Assembly (NCBI GenBank): GCA_009760885.1
Contig: CM019708.1
Span: forward strand, 19,339,189 to 19,403,188
DNA from: Achatina immaculata
Taxonomy: Eukaryota; Mollusca; Gastropoda; Stylommatophora; Achatinidae
DNA length: 64,000 bases
Reading direction: 5' to 3'
The translations under genes and the position numbers were made by a program. Position 1 is the first letter of the stretch, and every line of letters starts with the position of its first letter. Positions 28,001 through 35,745 of the stretch are shown piece after piece. The notes beneath the pieces are model-generated. The model worked only from the letters and a program-made list of their open reading frames with translations. It was not told the DNA's origin and searched no databases.

Positions 28001-29089
28001 GTTGTACTGTGTTCTGGGTGATTTCAGAGAAATTTTCACAGATTTTACTTACCTTTTCACCCCTGACTAACATAATCATGTACAGTCCTCATCTCATCTC
28101 TATATAGCTTGCTTGTGGAAGTCAGAGTGGCGCAGTGTTAGAGCAATGTCCTCGTACGACGAGGTCGCTGGGGTTAAATCCAGCATGAGAGGCCCCAGTC
28201 ACTCGGCTGTAGAAATGGGTAACTCTATCCCCCCTTTGGTTCTGTGGAACTAAAGACAAATAAACTTGATGCTGATCACTCGACTTTGTCGCGTGTTGAC
28301 GGGTCAAAGAAAGTAGACACACTGACACCATATCCTTGTGTCTCCAAGGAAAGTAGACACACTGACACCATATCCTTGTGTCTCCAAGGAAAGTAGACAC
28401 ACTGACACCATATCCTTGTGTCTCCAAGGAAAGTAGACACACTGACACCATATCCTTGTGTCTCCAAGGAAAGTAGACACACTGACACCATATCCTTGTG
28501 TCTCCATCTGGCATAACAGACAAATGTAGAAAAGTGGTGTAATAAATAATGTTATACAACAGAGAGCCCGACAAACAAACAAACAAAAACAGGCCGAAAT
28601 TATGAGCGAACAATGAACATCTTTCAAACGTGGAATCTTTCACGAGGTCGGTGGTATGCGGGATTTTTATACGAGATAATATGAAAACACTTCACCGTTT
28701 TAAATATTAATGCGCGGAGACTTCGAAATGACCACACTGGCCATGAAGAAAATGTTCATCTACGTATAGCCAAACAGATAAGCATATACTCTATCTATGT
28801 ACGAGCTATATTACTAATTCTTCTCTTCTTTTATTTATATTTCCTTTGCAAAGAGATTGTAGATCGTTCCTATTAAGAAAGGGTTTATTTTAATTAAAAT
28901 ATTTTAATCCTGTCTTAATTTTTATGTCTGTTCTCAGATTATAAAGACCAGCCCTGGACTTTCACTATATTTACTTTATCACCAAACGGTCAGCCATTTG
29001 TTGTTGGGATAGAAGGCTCTTGCAGTGTCTACAATTACGACTCATATGTGGCCATTGATGACATCACTATCTCTGATCTTAACTGTTAG
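4706..29089 (+). CDS. Secreted two-Ig plus MAM domain protein, copy 1 (complete, 11 exons)
   Basis: Coding exons read by hand: 4706-4748, 6497-6614, 10752-10863, 13811-13943, 14518-14627, 15756-15869, 17543-17681, 19828-19881, 24215-24355, 27792-27977, 28938-29089. They sum to 1302 nt, giving 433 residues plus TAG. Every junction is AG/GT and phases run 1,2,0,1,0,0,1,1,1,1 without conflict. Residues 1-15 form a hydrophobic signal peptide. Ig-like 1 spans about 20-135 (Cys34, YYRC Cys112), Ig-like 2 about 137-256 (Cys160, DSGTYTC Cys233), the linker 257-275, and MAM 276-433 (start CNFENGPCG, end AIDDI...C). Several N-x-S/T sites are present, with no transmembrane segment or GPI signal after MAM, so it is predicted to be soluble and secreted. 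The Ig style (ISLTIVR after the first Cys, no core Trp) resembles gastropod FREP Ig folds. Function is inferred: extracellular recognition or adhesion. A near-identical layout repeats at 39479-61846. Alternatively it could be a non-immune secreted adhesion protein. Confidence 0.85.
5200..5375. repeat. 36-bp minisatellite, about five copies
   Basis: Unit AATAGAAGACGAAGATCTCT plus ACAGATAACTTGTGCT, in copy 1 intron 1. Confidence 0.85.
5926..6022. repeat. 16-bp minisatellite, six copies
   Basis: Unit TTTTAAAGTTAAGGTC, nearly perfect, in copy 1 intron 1. The rest of intron 1 (5376-5925, 6023-6496) holds only AT-rich sequence and a short ATGATA run near 6240. Confidence 0.85.
6497..6614 (+). CDS. 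Copy 1 exon 2: first half of Ig-like domain 1
   Basis: Acceptor TTCCAG, donor GTGAGC, 118 nt, phases 1 to 2. It encodes ARGNLRIF and then LNITCVYE, with the B-strand cysteine and an N-glycosylation site, followed by FIISLTIV. Copy 2 has an exon of exactly the same length at 44226-44343. Confidence 0.85.
6815..7100 (+). mobile_element. tRNA-derived SINE, family 1
   Basis: The head has an A box (TAGCTGAGTGGTTAGGCGCA) and a B box (GGTTCAGTCCC, 6861-6871), as in a tRNA. The body contains CCCAGCCTCTGAAAATGGGT and the tail repeats TTTTACC. A second copy lies at 60734-61215. It is a SINE rather than a tRNA gene because the acceptor stem does not close and the body continues. Confidence 0.75.
7101..7785. 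other. Copy 1 intron 2, no feature recognised
   Basis: AT-rich single-copy-looking sequence with short frames lacking any motif. Confidence 0.3.
7786..9060. repeat. 35-bp minisatellite, about 36 copies
   Basis: Consensus CCAGGGATAAGTGTTATAGT then GCTGTAGAATTTTAG. Variants alternate (TAGTGCTG/TAGTCCTG; TTTTAG/TTGTAG). It lies in copy 1 intron 2 and is homogeneous in the middle, decaying at both ends. Confidence 0.92.
9061..9455. repeat. 35-bp minisatellite, diverged subfamily
   Basis: A direct continuation of the preceding array. The first units read GAACCTTAGATAAAAACAAG; from about 9300 the unit becomes CCAGAGACAAGTGTTCTAGT plus GATGCTGAAGCTTAG. Confidence 0.85.
9664..10270. repeat. Same 35-bp minisatellite in inverted orientation, about 17 copies
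   Basis: Unit CTTCAGCATCACTAGAACAC plus TTGTCTCTGTCTAAG is the reverse complement of the 9300-9455 unit. The junction at 9664-9700 is head to head. About 210 bases of non-repeat sequence separate the two arms. Confidence 0.9.
10679..10714. repeat. (CAGA)n microsatellite next to exon 3
   Basis: Nine tandem CAGA units, 37 bases before copy 1 exon 3. Sequence between 10271 and 10678 shows nothing recognisable. Confidence 0.8.
10752..10863 (+). CDS. Copy 1 exon 3: middle of Ig-like domain 1
   Basis: Acceptor ACATTACAG, donor GTAAGT, 112 nt, phase 2 to 0. It encodes RYDSAGQSV and [17 protein letters not shown]. The NNFT glycosylation site and the VSG.VG.I core are shared with copy 2 exon 3. Confidence 0.82.
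10864..12040. other. Copy 1 intron 3, first part
   Basis: No gene. A GGGA-rich stretch sits near 11480-11505. Overlapping open frames on both strands at 11259-11683 have no recognisable domain and no homologous position in copy 2. Confidence 0.3.
12045..12140 (+). mobile_element. tRNA-like SINE fragment
   Basis: AGTGACAGAGTGATTAGAGCGCTGATC resembles a tRNA A-box region, but the B box is poor (GGTACCCGGGTGGACC). It may be a decayed SINE head. Confidence 0.3.
12411..12781 (+). mobile_element. RTE-like LINE 3' end, family with (GA)n tail
   Basis: Reads [19 protein letters not shown], then [18 protein letters not shown], ending APCALGT and (GAGA)n. It is nearly identical to the reversed copy at 16030-16382. 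A TGA replaces the Trp codon just before the conserved WLGHV, so it is defective. Confidence 0.82.
12870..13475 (+). mobile_element. RTE-like LINE 3' end, another family with (ATG)n tail
   Basis: Broken frames read [18 protein letters not shown], then [20 protein letters not shown] and [15 protein letters not shown] before (GATGAT)n. These are typical C-terminal motifs of RTE reverse transcriptases (GRGRQR...W.....ANL). Several frameshifts. Confidence 0.65.
13811..13943 (+). CDS. Copy 1 exon 4: end of Ig-like domain 1
   Basis: Acceptor TTTCTCTTAG, donor GTAGGT, 133 nt, phase 0 to 1. It encodes [12 protein letters not shown] and then [10 protein letters not shown], the F-strand Y-x-C that pairs with Cys34. 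The exon is required: joining exon 3 directly to exon 5 puts TGA in frame after four codons. No counterpart could be found in copy 2. Confidence 0.78.
14050..14280. repeat. GGTATATAGAAA and GGAT/GGGT simple repeats
   Basis: A run of AGGTATATAGAAAGATA units passes into (GGAT)n and then (GGGT)n, directly upstream of copy 1 exon 5. Confidence 0.8.
14518..14627 (+). CDS. Copy 1 exon 5: start of Ig-like domain 2
   Basis: Acceptor AAACTAG, donor GTATAG, 110 nt, phase 1 to 0. It encodes [17 protein letters not shown] and then [11 protein letters not shown] with the B-strand cysteine. Copy 2 has the same length and motif order (LDPVFTTTP...LILECSMSNLA). Confidence 0.86.
14628..15755. other. Copy 1 intron 5, no gene
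   Basis: A 60-70 residue open frame on each strand at 15066-15431 shows no motif. AT-rich repeats (AATAATAAC) at 15480-15560. Confidence 0.3.
15756..15869 (+). CDS. Copy 1 exon 6: middle of Ig-like domain 2
   Basis: Acceptor TTTCAG, 114 nt, phase 0 to 0. It encodes [20 protein letters not shown]. The donor is GTTCGT, a weak site, but it aligns exactly with the equally weak GTTTGT donor of copy 2, which fixes the boundary. By hand count 20 of 38 residues match copy 2. Confidence 0.82.
15955..16382 (-). mobile_element. RTE-like LINE 3' end, (GA)n family, reversed copy
   Basis: The minus strand reads [20 protein letters not shown], then the same [12 protein letters not shown]...APCALGT as at 12411-12781, with the WLGHV Trp intact. 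The tail appears on + as (CT)n of about 75 bases at 15955-16030. It is 86 bases after copy 1 exon 6. Confidence 0.85.
16455..16580 (-). mobile_element. RTE-like LINE 3' end, family with (GATAA)n tail
   Basis: CTTATCTTATCTTATATCC followed by GTGCCGTTAAACGTCACATA matches the reverse of 43253-43480 and the ends at 47605, 49920 and 51870. On the minus strand it encodes [19 protein letters not shown] residues. Confidence 0.7.
16581..17542. other. Copy 1 intron 6 remainder with LINE scraps
   Basis: 17335-17400 reversed reads [20 protein letters not shown], the C-terminus of the LINE family at 49105. 17000-17090 reversed resembles another LINE end. AATAATGGTAATATTAGAAG is duplicated at 16650 and 16695. 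Confidence 0.4.
17543..17681 (+). CDS. Copy 1 exon 7: end of Ig-like domain 2
   Basis: Acceptor CATTAACAG, donor GTACGT, 139 nt, phase 0 to 1. It encodes [19 protein letters not shown] and then [10 protein letters not shown], the textbook Ig D-x-G-x-Y-x-C signature, ending in NVTVS. Copy 2 has the same length and the same donor. Confidence 0.9.
17682..19240. other. Copy 1 intron 7, no gene
   Basis: A 154-codon open frame at 17798-18262 has no recognisable domain and contains a poly-C run (18080-18090). It is judged chance, as nothing comparable lies in the matching intron of copy 2. Confidence 0.3.
19250..19745. repeat. 22-bp minisatellite, about 22 copies
   Basis: Unit CTGACATTCTTCACTGTGTA plus AG, moderately diverged. 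It ends about 80 bases before copy 1 exon 8. Confidence 0.88.
19828..19881 (+). CDS. Copy 1 exon 8: linker between Ig and MAM domains
   Basis: Acceptor CTTCACAG, donor GTAAAT, 54 nt, phase 1 to 1. It encodes [18 protein letters not shown]. This symmetric small exon corresponds in position to the interceding region of FREPs. Its single cysteine is kept in copy 2. Confidence 0.83.
20030..20280 (-). pseudogene. Mariner-like transposase C-terminal fragment
   Basis: The minus strand reads [26 protein letters not shown], with the R-W-x-KC......GDYVEK end typical of mariner transposases. Upstream frames are broken and no catalytic aspartates are visible. Confidence 0.5.
20690..21310 (+). mobile_element. 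RTE-like LINE fragment, C-terminal part
   Basis: A degenerate read ([54 protein letters not shown]) parallels 55320-55975. Many stops and frameshifts. Confidence 0.7.
21385..21775 (+). mobile_element. RTE-like LINE 3' end, family with (TTGA)n tail
   Basis: Reads [20 protein letters not shown], then [20 protein letters not shown] and [15 protein letters not shown], stop, then TTGATTGATTGATTGA. One frameshift. Confidence 0.75.
22362..23800. repeat. 44-bp minisatellite, about 32 copies
   Basis: Unit ATTCTTCATCTTCTAATTGG, then TTCTGTCTTTTACTGTTGTCTGGT. Units at 22490-23030 are almost identical and become increasingly diverged toward 23800. In copy 1 intron 8. Confidence 0.92.
24215..24355 (+). 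CDS. Copy 1 exon 9: start of MAM domain
   Basis: Acceptor AACTCAG, donor GTATGG, 141 nt, phase 1 to 1. It encodes [18 protein letters not shown] and then [13 protein letters not shown]-x-GPCG...W is the diagnostic opening of MAM domains. It is the most conserved exon between the two copies. Confidence 0.9.
24356..25140. other. Copy 1 intron 9, first part
   Basis: No gene. Contains TTC-rich stretches (24720-24745, 24810-24850). Confidence 0.35.
25145..25820. repeat. 37-bp minisatellite, about 18 copies
   Basis: Unit CATCATAAACAGTACCACTA plus GAATCCAACATAAACGC, in copy 1 intron 9. Highly homogeneous. Confidence 0.92.
25830..26340. other. GC-richer block of unknown nature
   Basis: Contrasts with its AT-rich surroundings (for example CCTGGCTCCCCGGGCCCCTC near 26070). 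It may be a transposon remnant, but no coding motif is visible. Confidence 0.3.
26570..26850 (-). mobile_element. tRNA-derived SINE, family 2, with poly-C insertion
   Basis: CACGCCTTAGATACGCAGGG and GTGTTAGTGACCACATTTTC match the body of the SINE at 60795-61051. The reversed B-box-like GGTGATTCAAGTTC lies near 26812. A run of about 20 C sits at 26778-26799. Confidence 0.55.
27210..27710 (-). mobile_element. RTE-like LINE 3' end, ATG-tail family
   Basis: The minus strand reads [31 protein letters not shown], then [19 protein letters not shown] and [14 protein letters not shown], followed by a (GAT)n tail. A frameshift near 27500 separates two long frames. It lies 80 bases before copy 1 exon 10. 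Confidence 0.85.
27792..27977 (+). CDS. Copy 1 exon 10: middle of MAM domain
   Basis: Acceptor TCCTTCAG, donor GTGAGT, 186 nt, phase 1 to 1. It encodes [36 protein letters not shown]. The C-L-x-F-x-Y followed by a short loop and G-x-C-x-L-x-I fits the central beta strands of MAM. Confidence 0.82.
28108..28270 (+). mobile_element. tRNA-derived SINE
   Basis: GTCAGAGTGGCGCAGTGTTA (A box) and GGGTTAAATCC (B box) are followed by GGCCCCAGTCACTCGGCTGT and a tail CTAAAGACAAATAAACT. The body resembles the GTCACCCAGCTGTAGAAATGGG part of SINE family 2. Confidence 0.65.
28305..28506. repeat. 40-bp minisatellite, five perfect copies
   Basis: Unit AAAGTAGACACACTGACACC plus ATATCCTTGTGTCTCCAAGG, with no mismatch between copies that I could see. 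Copy 1 intron 10. Confidence 0.95.
28938..29089 (+). CDS. Copy 1 exon 11: end of MAM domain and stop
   Basis: Acceptor GTTCTCAG, 152 nt, ending in TAG at 29087-29089. It encodes [20 protein letters not shown] and [19 protein letters not shown], matching the usual MAM end (F..GV.G...G.IAIDDI......C). No hydrophobic tail follows, so no membrane anchor is predicted. I saw no AATAAA close downstream. Confidence 0.86.
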
Positions 29090-30120
29090 CAGGTCACCTG
29101 GTGACAAGTGCTTGAATTAACCAACAAAAGCGTCAACATTATCTTAAGTTTAGCAGCAGTATAGTACTCCGTGTAAACATAGTACCAGATTACACGCGGA
29201 ATCATTAAGATTACATGTGGAATCACTCAGATTATACACAGAATCAATCAAGAGTATTTGAGATGCCAGTAATGATAATCCAGAATATTAGGCAATGTAG
29301 GGTGCATAGTTTGTGCACTTTTAACAATGCATTATCATATGTCTTTGGCTAGTGACCTAAATCAAGCATACCACATTTATTAACCAACATTTGTACGTCA
29401 GTGCATCTTCAGTACTTCAGAAACTGTTAATCATGTAACAGTACATGCAGAATGTACTGTCCAGTATCATATTTGTGTTTGGGGCAACGCCCTTCAGTAT
29501 TTGTTTACAGTGTGAGTTTTGTCCCTTGTGTCAAGGATAGTCCATCTTTCTGGTAGGCACGAGATCTTCGAAGTTAGGAAGCCAGAGCACGGGCTGCTGA
29601 AGTGGTGTAATCTGTCTTGAGCTGTGTGGTCGAGAAGTTGTTGTACTGTCTGGAAATGTGAAATTTGAAGAATATGTCTTGTCGGCTGACGTTATGCCTC
29701 TTTAAAACGACTGTTGGTCATCCAGCAACACACAGTGTTCGGTGTGAAAAAAATACCAGACTACACATAGAAACATTCAGATCACATATAGAATCACTCA
29801 GATTACACATGTGATCTATCAATAGTATTTGATTATGTATTTGCTTTTTAAAAGGACAATACATTTAAGTATTTGTTTTATTCTTCGCCCTGCTTTTATA
29901 TTGATGAAGTCGGCCCAACCAAGATTTGTTATTGCTCCTCGTCCTAACTATTCGCACTCGTCATCACCACAGTTATCACCAAAATTCAATTCAGTTATGT
30001 TGTCGGCGTAAGACCTGCTTGATCATTTGCTTAGTGATGCCACAAGGGTTAAGATAACCTGAAATAATCTGAATTCAGTGTTTAATTACTTCTGTAATTT
30101 GTAATCTGTGATCAGAGTCT
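29090..30120. other. 3' flank of copy 1
   Basis: Probable 3' UTR followed by intergenic sequence. A 22-bp motif (CAGATTACACGCGGAATCA) is repeated imperfectly at 29190-29255 and 29755-29815. No clear polyadenylation signal near the stop. Confidence 0.35.
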
Positions 30121-30480
30121 GGTATCCCAGCACTCCAGGCATTCCCATACATGCTCCGTCTCCCGTTCCAACACCCACTGAAGAGTGCGCCTGCTGATAG
30201 AGCCAGGTACACACTGGTTGTGGATAATGCGAGCTAAACCACTTAATTCAGAAAAAAAAGTCAACTTCTCCTCTCCTCCTTCAATTCGACCATCCTCCTG
30301 ATGTGATTGTTGTCATTCAATCCGATATCGCCCTCCTTAGGCAGTCTATTAAACGTGGCTCTTGCAATCTCCTCCTTGTCCATTTTTAAGGGACCCTGAA
30401 TGTATATCATGTTTGCCAGTTTGTCCGCTTTCTCATTGTCTCTGACTCCCGCATGACCTGGGCAGCAGATCCACATCAAA
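30121..30480 (-). mobile_element. Non-LTR retrotransposon RNase H fragment
   Basis: The minus strand reads WICCPGHAGVRDNEKADKLA, the C-terminal histidine motif of RNase H (W.PGH.G...NE.AD.LA), then IARATFNRLPKEGD and, in a shifted frame, a C-terminal TEHVWECLECWD. A different clade from the RTE pieces, which lack RNase H. Confidence 0.75.
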
Positions 30481-30489
30481 CTGGATAAC

Positions 30490-31041
30490 AGAGAACCCAG
30501 TAGAAGCTAGACCCACTTCTTGCGGAAGAAATGTCTGTTTAACTACTTCATAGGTCTGTACATACACAGAGATAGAGACAGTACTCTTCTGTTTAACTAC
30601 TTCAGAGGTCTATAAATACACAGAGATAGAGACAGTACTCTTACAAGTCACCTGAATAAACGTTTTTCTTCTAGCTTTAACTTCACTTTTCTCGTGGATG
30701 TTTTAGAAACTCTCTGAAATAAAAGCTGAAAATGGCTAAATATAACATATTTACATTGGATAAAATTAATAAAAACACTATTATGATAACTCTCGTTAAA
30801 TGTTCTTGCTACATAATTTGTTATACTATTGCGTTTATGCTCAGCTATCGCAGTCTTTCTTCCCCAGTATTAAGTAAACCAGAGGTTTATTATGCTCGCT
30901 GTATAAAGAACGTTTAGGACCTTTCAAAATCTGGTTGTTTCTTGTGAATGTTTGGTCAAGCTGCTGTTGACACTTTCATGCTTCGAACTACGCTGTTGCT
31001 GGTAAATTCGTGAATTAGCTTTTTAATTTCTTCATGGGGCT

Positions 31042-31090
<49 letters not shown>

Positions 31091-31830
31091 GAGTATGCTG
31101 TGAATGCCCATGCTTTCCTTGGATGTCGTGCAACAGATCAATCTGTGTAAATAACTGCATCTGCCTCACTGAAGTTCTCACTGATGAGGGTGTTAATCTC
31201 TGCATTCACAGCAAGTGGATTCTGCCTCCTGCTCCTCTTGGCAACCCTGACAATGCAAGCGAATGTGCCCTTATACCGGTTGTGCTGATGGAGTGCTCGC
31301 CCTTGTCACCAATGCTCTTCCTAAATCTAAAATTACTTTGTTTACAAAAAAATTTATGGACAAAAGCAAATAAATAAATAAAAGATGCTACTTTCTCTGC
31401 TAACACCTGTATATTTACAGTTCAAGATTCTTTCAAATTTGTACGTTTCTTCCTGCCCTTCTAGCGCTCGTATCAAACTGCACCCAAAGATTAGAAATTA
31501 GGACTTTTTTTTCTGTTACCTCACACTGATAAAGTTAACATTGTTATCTTTGAAATGACTCACATTTCCTGGTGATAGGACATTTTCTGTTGCTCCCATT
31601 TCCCCGAAGTAGGAATTGTTCCCCTCCTGTCTGATTTAAGGCTTTTAATGAAGTGGCATTCCGTGCCCAAATAATAATAATCATAATCATAATGTAATCA
31701 AAGTTACACCTATTCAGAAACAATAAAAATAAACATGTAACGATATTGTTGATATGGTGTTTGTAACAGAGATGACAAAAGAAAAAAAATAAACATTTAG
31801 CTTTTTTGGTATCCTCCACGTAAGAAAGGC
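30490..31830. other. Intergenic, small repeats only
   Basis: A 58-bp direct duplication at 30525-30640 (TCTGTTTAACTACTTCA...GACAGTACTCT) and a (CTGT)n run at 31042-31090. No supported gene. Confidence 0.4.
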
Positions 31831-32050
31831 GAGCATGAAATGCCATTCTCATAAGAAAGACGGCAATGAAATGCCTTTCTCATAGGAAAGACGGCCATGA
31901 AATTCCATTCTCATAAGAAAGACGGCCACGAAATGCCATTCTCATAAGAAAGACGGCCACGAAATGCCATTCTCATAAGAAAGAGGCCATGAAATGCCAT
32001 TCTCATAAGAAAGGTGAGCACGAAAGGCCATTTTCATAAGAAAGATGGCC
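31830..32050. repeat. 31-bp minisatellite, about seven copies
   Basis: Unit CATAAGAAAGACGGCCACGA plus AATGCCATTCT. Confidence 0.88.
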
Positions 32051-32699
32051 AAGAAATACTACTTCGGTAAAAGCGTTGAATCAACTAGGAGAATAAAACG
32101 AAAACCAAAAAAAAAGAGAAGTTTTTAATTGTTCATCTACTTTCCCGTGTTTTTATCGGTTGTGTTGTCCTTGTATGCGATCCTTGAACAAAGCTTTGGC
32201 CGAAATATTGAATTATTGTATGTTCTTTGTTCACCACTCACGTGCTCATCGTATCTTCTACCATTCTTCTTTCTGCCCACTTTCCTCACTGTTTCTACCT
32301 TCTTGTGAAACTGAACCATGCACCTTAGTCCAGCTTCGATACTAGAAGCAGTTTTACCGTAGTTGTCATTTCTCTTATCTTTTAAATTATTATCGTATTC
32401 GTTTTAGGAAACTGTATCTTACCACGATCTCAGTATCCTCAGGCTTTAGTTCCATTTTTCCGAGTTTAAATTCCAGCTGTAGTTTCTTGAACCTTGCACC
32501 CAGGGTAGAAAAGAACTGTACCAAGTACGATCTTTGGTCGTTAAGAGTTCCAGATTTCCGCTGACGGGAGTTAAAGTGGAGAGTTTTTTTTATCTTGTTT
32601 CTGCCCACACACGCAGGGGGTCGTCCCTGCTACATCTTGTAACAGACGTCATTTAAAATCCCCCGAAGAATTATATTCACTTTGTTATAGGATTTTAGA
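32051..32699. other. Intergenic, no feature recognised
   Basis: Short frames on both strands without motifs. Confidence 0.3.
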
Positions 32700-32943
32700 A
32701 TATCGGTATATTTATGTTAAATATTTTGGACACGTTAAACGTCATGAGAATTTAGAGAAGACAGTCTTCGAAGGGTACTTAATGGGAAAAAGAAAGAGAG
32801 GAAGACCAAGGCGAAGATGGCTGCAAGACATCGTTGATAATCTGCAAATGGATGCATCAATAGCAGGGCATCTTGCTTACACCCGGGAGGCCTACAGGAG
32901 AGCCTTTAGGGATTCAAAGTTCCACAAGCGACATGCAAAATGA
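32700..32943 (+). mobile_element. RTE-like LINE C-terminal fragment
   Basis: Reads YFGHVKRHENLEKTVFEGYL, then [18 protein letters not shown] and LAYTREAYRRA, the same family as 49105 and 52500. Little-broken frame. Confidence 0.78.
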
Positions 32944-33365
32944 CCGCCTGGTATACTTATACCTCTGTGACTCAGTTTCTTTATAGTAATTACTGGGACA
33001 GATCTCCTTACCTCTTTTGGCTTCCTTCAATCACTTTTGACATGAAGTGATAACTCGCTGGTACTTTTCTAGTGGAATGACAGCTGTAACAATTAAGACA
33101 TGGCTTTGACAGACGGCCTGTTAAGTGTGACGAATCTTCTGTTTATGTTCTACCGTTTCCCGTCAGGTAAAAATAATCTCTCTTTGTGAACTTTATCATT
33201 CTTATTTCCCGTATTTCCAACTGCTTCGGGCGGATGCAAGCTTTTCCCCAGTATTCAGCCTGGGATTATAGGCTGCTTTATACAAACCTATGAGACACAG
33301 TTTCTGTTAGTGCCTGCAACTAGAAGCCGCTGGTCTCTTCTCACCGTACCATCATACCAATACTT

Positions 33366-33369
33366 CTAT

Positions 33370-33447
<78 letters not shown>

Positions 33448-33453
33448 CACTAT

Positions 33454-33507
<54 letters not shown>

Positions 33508-33710
33508 CACTATTACTACTACTACTACTATTACTATTACTATAATACTACTAATACTGGTACTTTTACTATTACTACTTCTATTACTACTACTACTACT
33601 ATTACTACTACTACTATTGCTACTACTATTACTACTACTACTACTACTACTATTACTACTACTACTACTGGTGCTGCTGCTGCTACTACCACCACCACGT
33701 CTTCTTCACT
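33366..33710. repeat. (TAC)n microsatellite, about 340 bp
   Basis: Nearly pure (TAC)n at 33366-33545, then interrupted by TATT and GCT variants. Open frames here (poly-Tyr, poly-Val) are artefacts of the repeat. Confidence 0.95.
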
Positions 33711-33774
33711 TCTTCTTTTTCTTTCCTGCTTCTTCTTCTTCTTCTTTGAGCAGCTGCTGAATTCAGCAACTTTC

Positions 33775-33925
33775 TGAGCCACTAAGCCTCATTGGTGCAG
33801 ACATGATACCTCTCCATTCCTCTCAGTTCTTGATCTTTTCTTAATAGTTGTCGATTCCAAGATCACGTTTTCTTCTAGGTTGTCTCATCATCCTTGTCTA
33901 GGTCTACCTCTTGATCTATCCTCTT
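33775..33925 (-). mobile_element. LINE 3' end fragment
   Basis: The minus strand reads DRSRGRPRQG, DNLEENVILES, RSRTERNGEV, the GRPRQ...DN...W/E style of RTE C-termini. It abuts the TTC/TAC tracts, which may be its tail. Confidence 0.5.
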
Positions 33926-35190
33926 TCATCAGCTGAGTGACATCAACAAGTGGAGGATGATTTGTCGAAACCCGTCTGCCTAGGACATCCCAACTGTGAT
34001 CAATGGGCGATAGATCGGGCGACCGAGCTGGCCAATCGATTCTAATGATCCTTTGCTGTTGAAATCTTCTACGACACGATACCGATGTGGTCTTGCGTTA
34101 TCGTCTTGTAGGATTGCCTCTGCACCCATGGCCTGCAAGGTAGGCTGGACAATGGGTTGCAGAATTTCATTCAGGTATCGCTGGGCTGTTAGGGTGCCAT
34201 GAATGACATGGGGGAGGGGAGTCCTACCGTGCCTGCTGATGCCATCTCAGACCATGACTGATACCCCTCCGTAACGATCCACCTCTTGGATAGTAGCGTT
34301 ATGTAACCGTTCCCCTGGAAACACGGATTCTGCCATCATTAATGGACATACTGAAGCGGGATTCGTCCGTGAAAATAGTTTCACCCCACTGGCACCTCGT
34401 CCAACGGATGTGCTGCCGGAACCAGGCAACTCTAGCTCTGCGGTGAGCTGGAGTAAGAGGTATTCTTATTACTGGTCGTCGTGAAGCCAGCCCAGATTCT
34501 CTTAAAAGCCTGTGAATTGTTCTGCCGCTAACATTGACGTTTGCCGTATTCACTAGCTGGTATCTGAGAATGGAAGTTTACTGTTCGGTTGCGAAGTGTT
34601 GACAGGTATCTGTCATCTTGTCTACTCGTGCAACGAGGTCGGCCTGAACGATGCCTGTCTTCTACTCCTCCGGTTGCGCGAAATCGATCCAAAAGCCTTT
34701 GAATGGTAGAGTGGGGCATCCCCGAACGCCGTGCAACTTCACGGCCAGATAAACCGCTTTCAGCCAAGGCTATGACCCGATGAAAGCTCAAAGGTACTAA
34801 AACGCCTTCCCGGTGGCATGGTGTTTTTCAAATGACAAAAATACCCCTAAACCGCTTTAATAAAAATTATTGGAAGGTGAGAAGTGTTCACTAAGGATGC
34901 CTTTTGAACGCGCAGTACAAATCAGCACGATTTAATTACCTGCTGGGTCATGCTGGCACTTATAAAAAATGTCCTAACATTTTGTCTAGGACAATGCTAC
35001 TGCACATGATTTTTACACTTGTTGTGATGAACAGTTGGTGCTGTTTATGCCCCGGCTGCATAGAGTACAGCCTGAGAATGCAATTTAATCAAAATTCTAT
35101 AATAAATTTATTTACAGTTTTAGTACGGCAATCAAAACAAACATATTCTTGAAATTAATGACCGGCCCTTAACTTTTGTCCAGTACTATA
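33926..35190 (-). pseudogene. Tc1-like transposon, broken
   Basis: The minus-strand transposase starts at 34819 (MPPGRR). It shows paired HTH motifs (VARRSGMPHSTIQRLL; VSGRTIHRLLRESGL), FTDESRFS and LQDDNARPH with the two catalytic aspartates, and SPDLSPIDHSWD with the third acidic position. Breaks: a frameshift soon after the start, one near 34540, TGA in place of Trp after GGVSVMV, and a frameshift near 34030. One probable terminal inverted repeat (AGTACTGGACAAAAGTTAAG on minus) ends at about 35188 beside a (TA)n run. The other end is lost. Confidence 0.82.
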
Positions 35191-35334
35191 TATATATATA
35201 TATATACTTCTTTCATCTTGCATTATCTTGTTTCAATGTGAGAATCTCAGCTACTGGTTTAACTGACGGTCCTAAGCATATTAGTGCCTGCACGATGATA
35301 TAGGCTTGTTATATTCTATTTTCCCATCTTAACA

Positions 35335-35745
35335 GCCACCATGTATATTCTCCCCATCTTTACAGTCACCATGAATATTTCCCCATCTTTACAGTCACCA
35401 TGGATATTTCCCCATCTTTACAGTCACCATGGATATTTCCTCATCTTTACAGTCACCATGGATATTTCTCCATCTTTACAGTCATCATGGATATTTCCCC
35501 ATCTTTACAGTCACCATGGATATTTCTCCATCTTTACAGTCACCGTGGATATTTCTCCATCTTTACAGTCACCACGGATATTTCCCCATCTTTACAGTCA
35601 CCATGGATATTTCCCCATCTTTACAGTCACCATGGATATTTCTCCATCTTTACAGTCACCATGGATATTTCCCCATCTTTACAGTCACCATGGATATTTC
35701 TCCATCTTTACAGTCACCATGGATATTTCCCCATCTTAACAGTTA
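35335..35745. repeat. 29-bp minisatellite, 14 copies
   Basis: Unit CATGGATATTTCCCCATCTT plus TACAGTCAC. All three + frames stay open through it, which produces spurious long ORFs. Confidence 0.93.

Noticed and set aside
33310..33782. Tyr/Thr-rich and Val-rich open frames
   Set aside because: Translations of the (TAC)n microsatellite.
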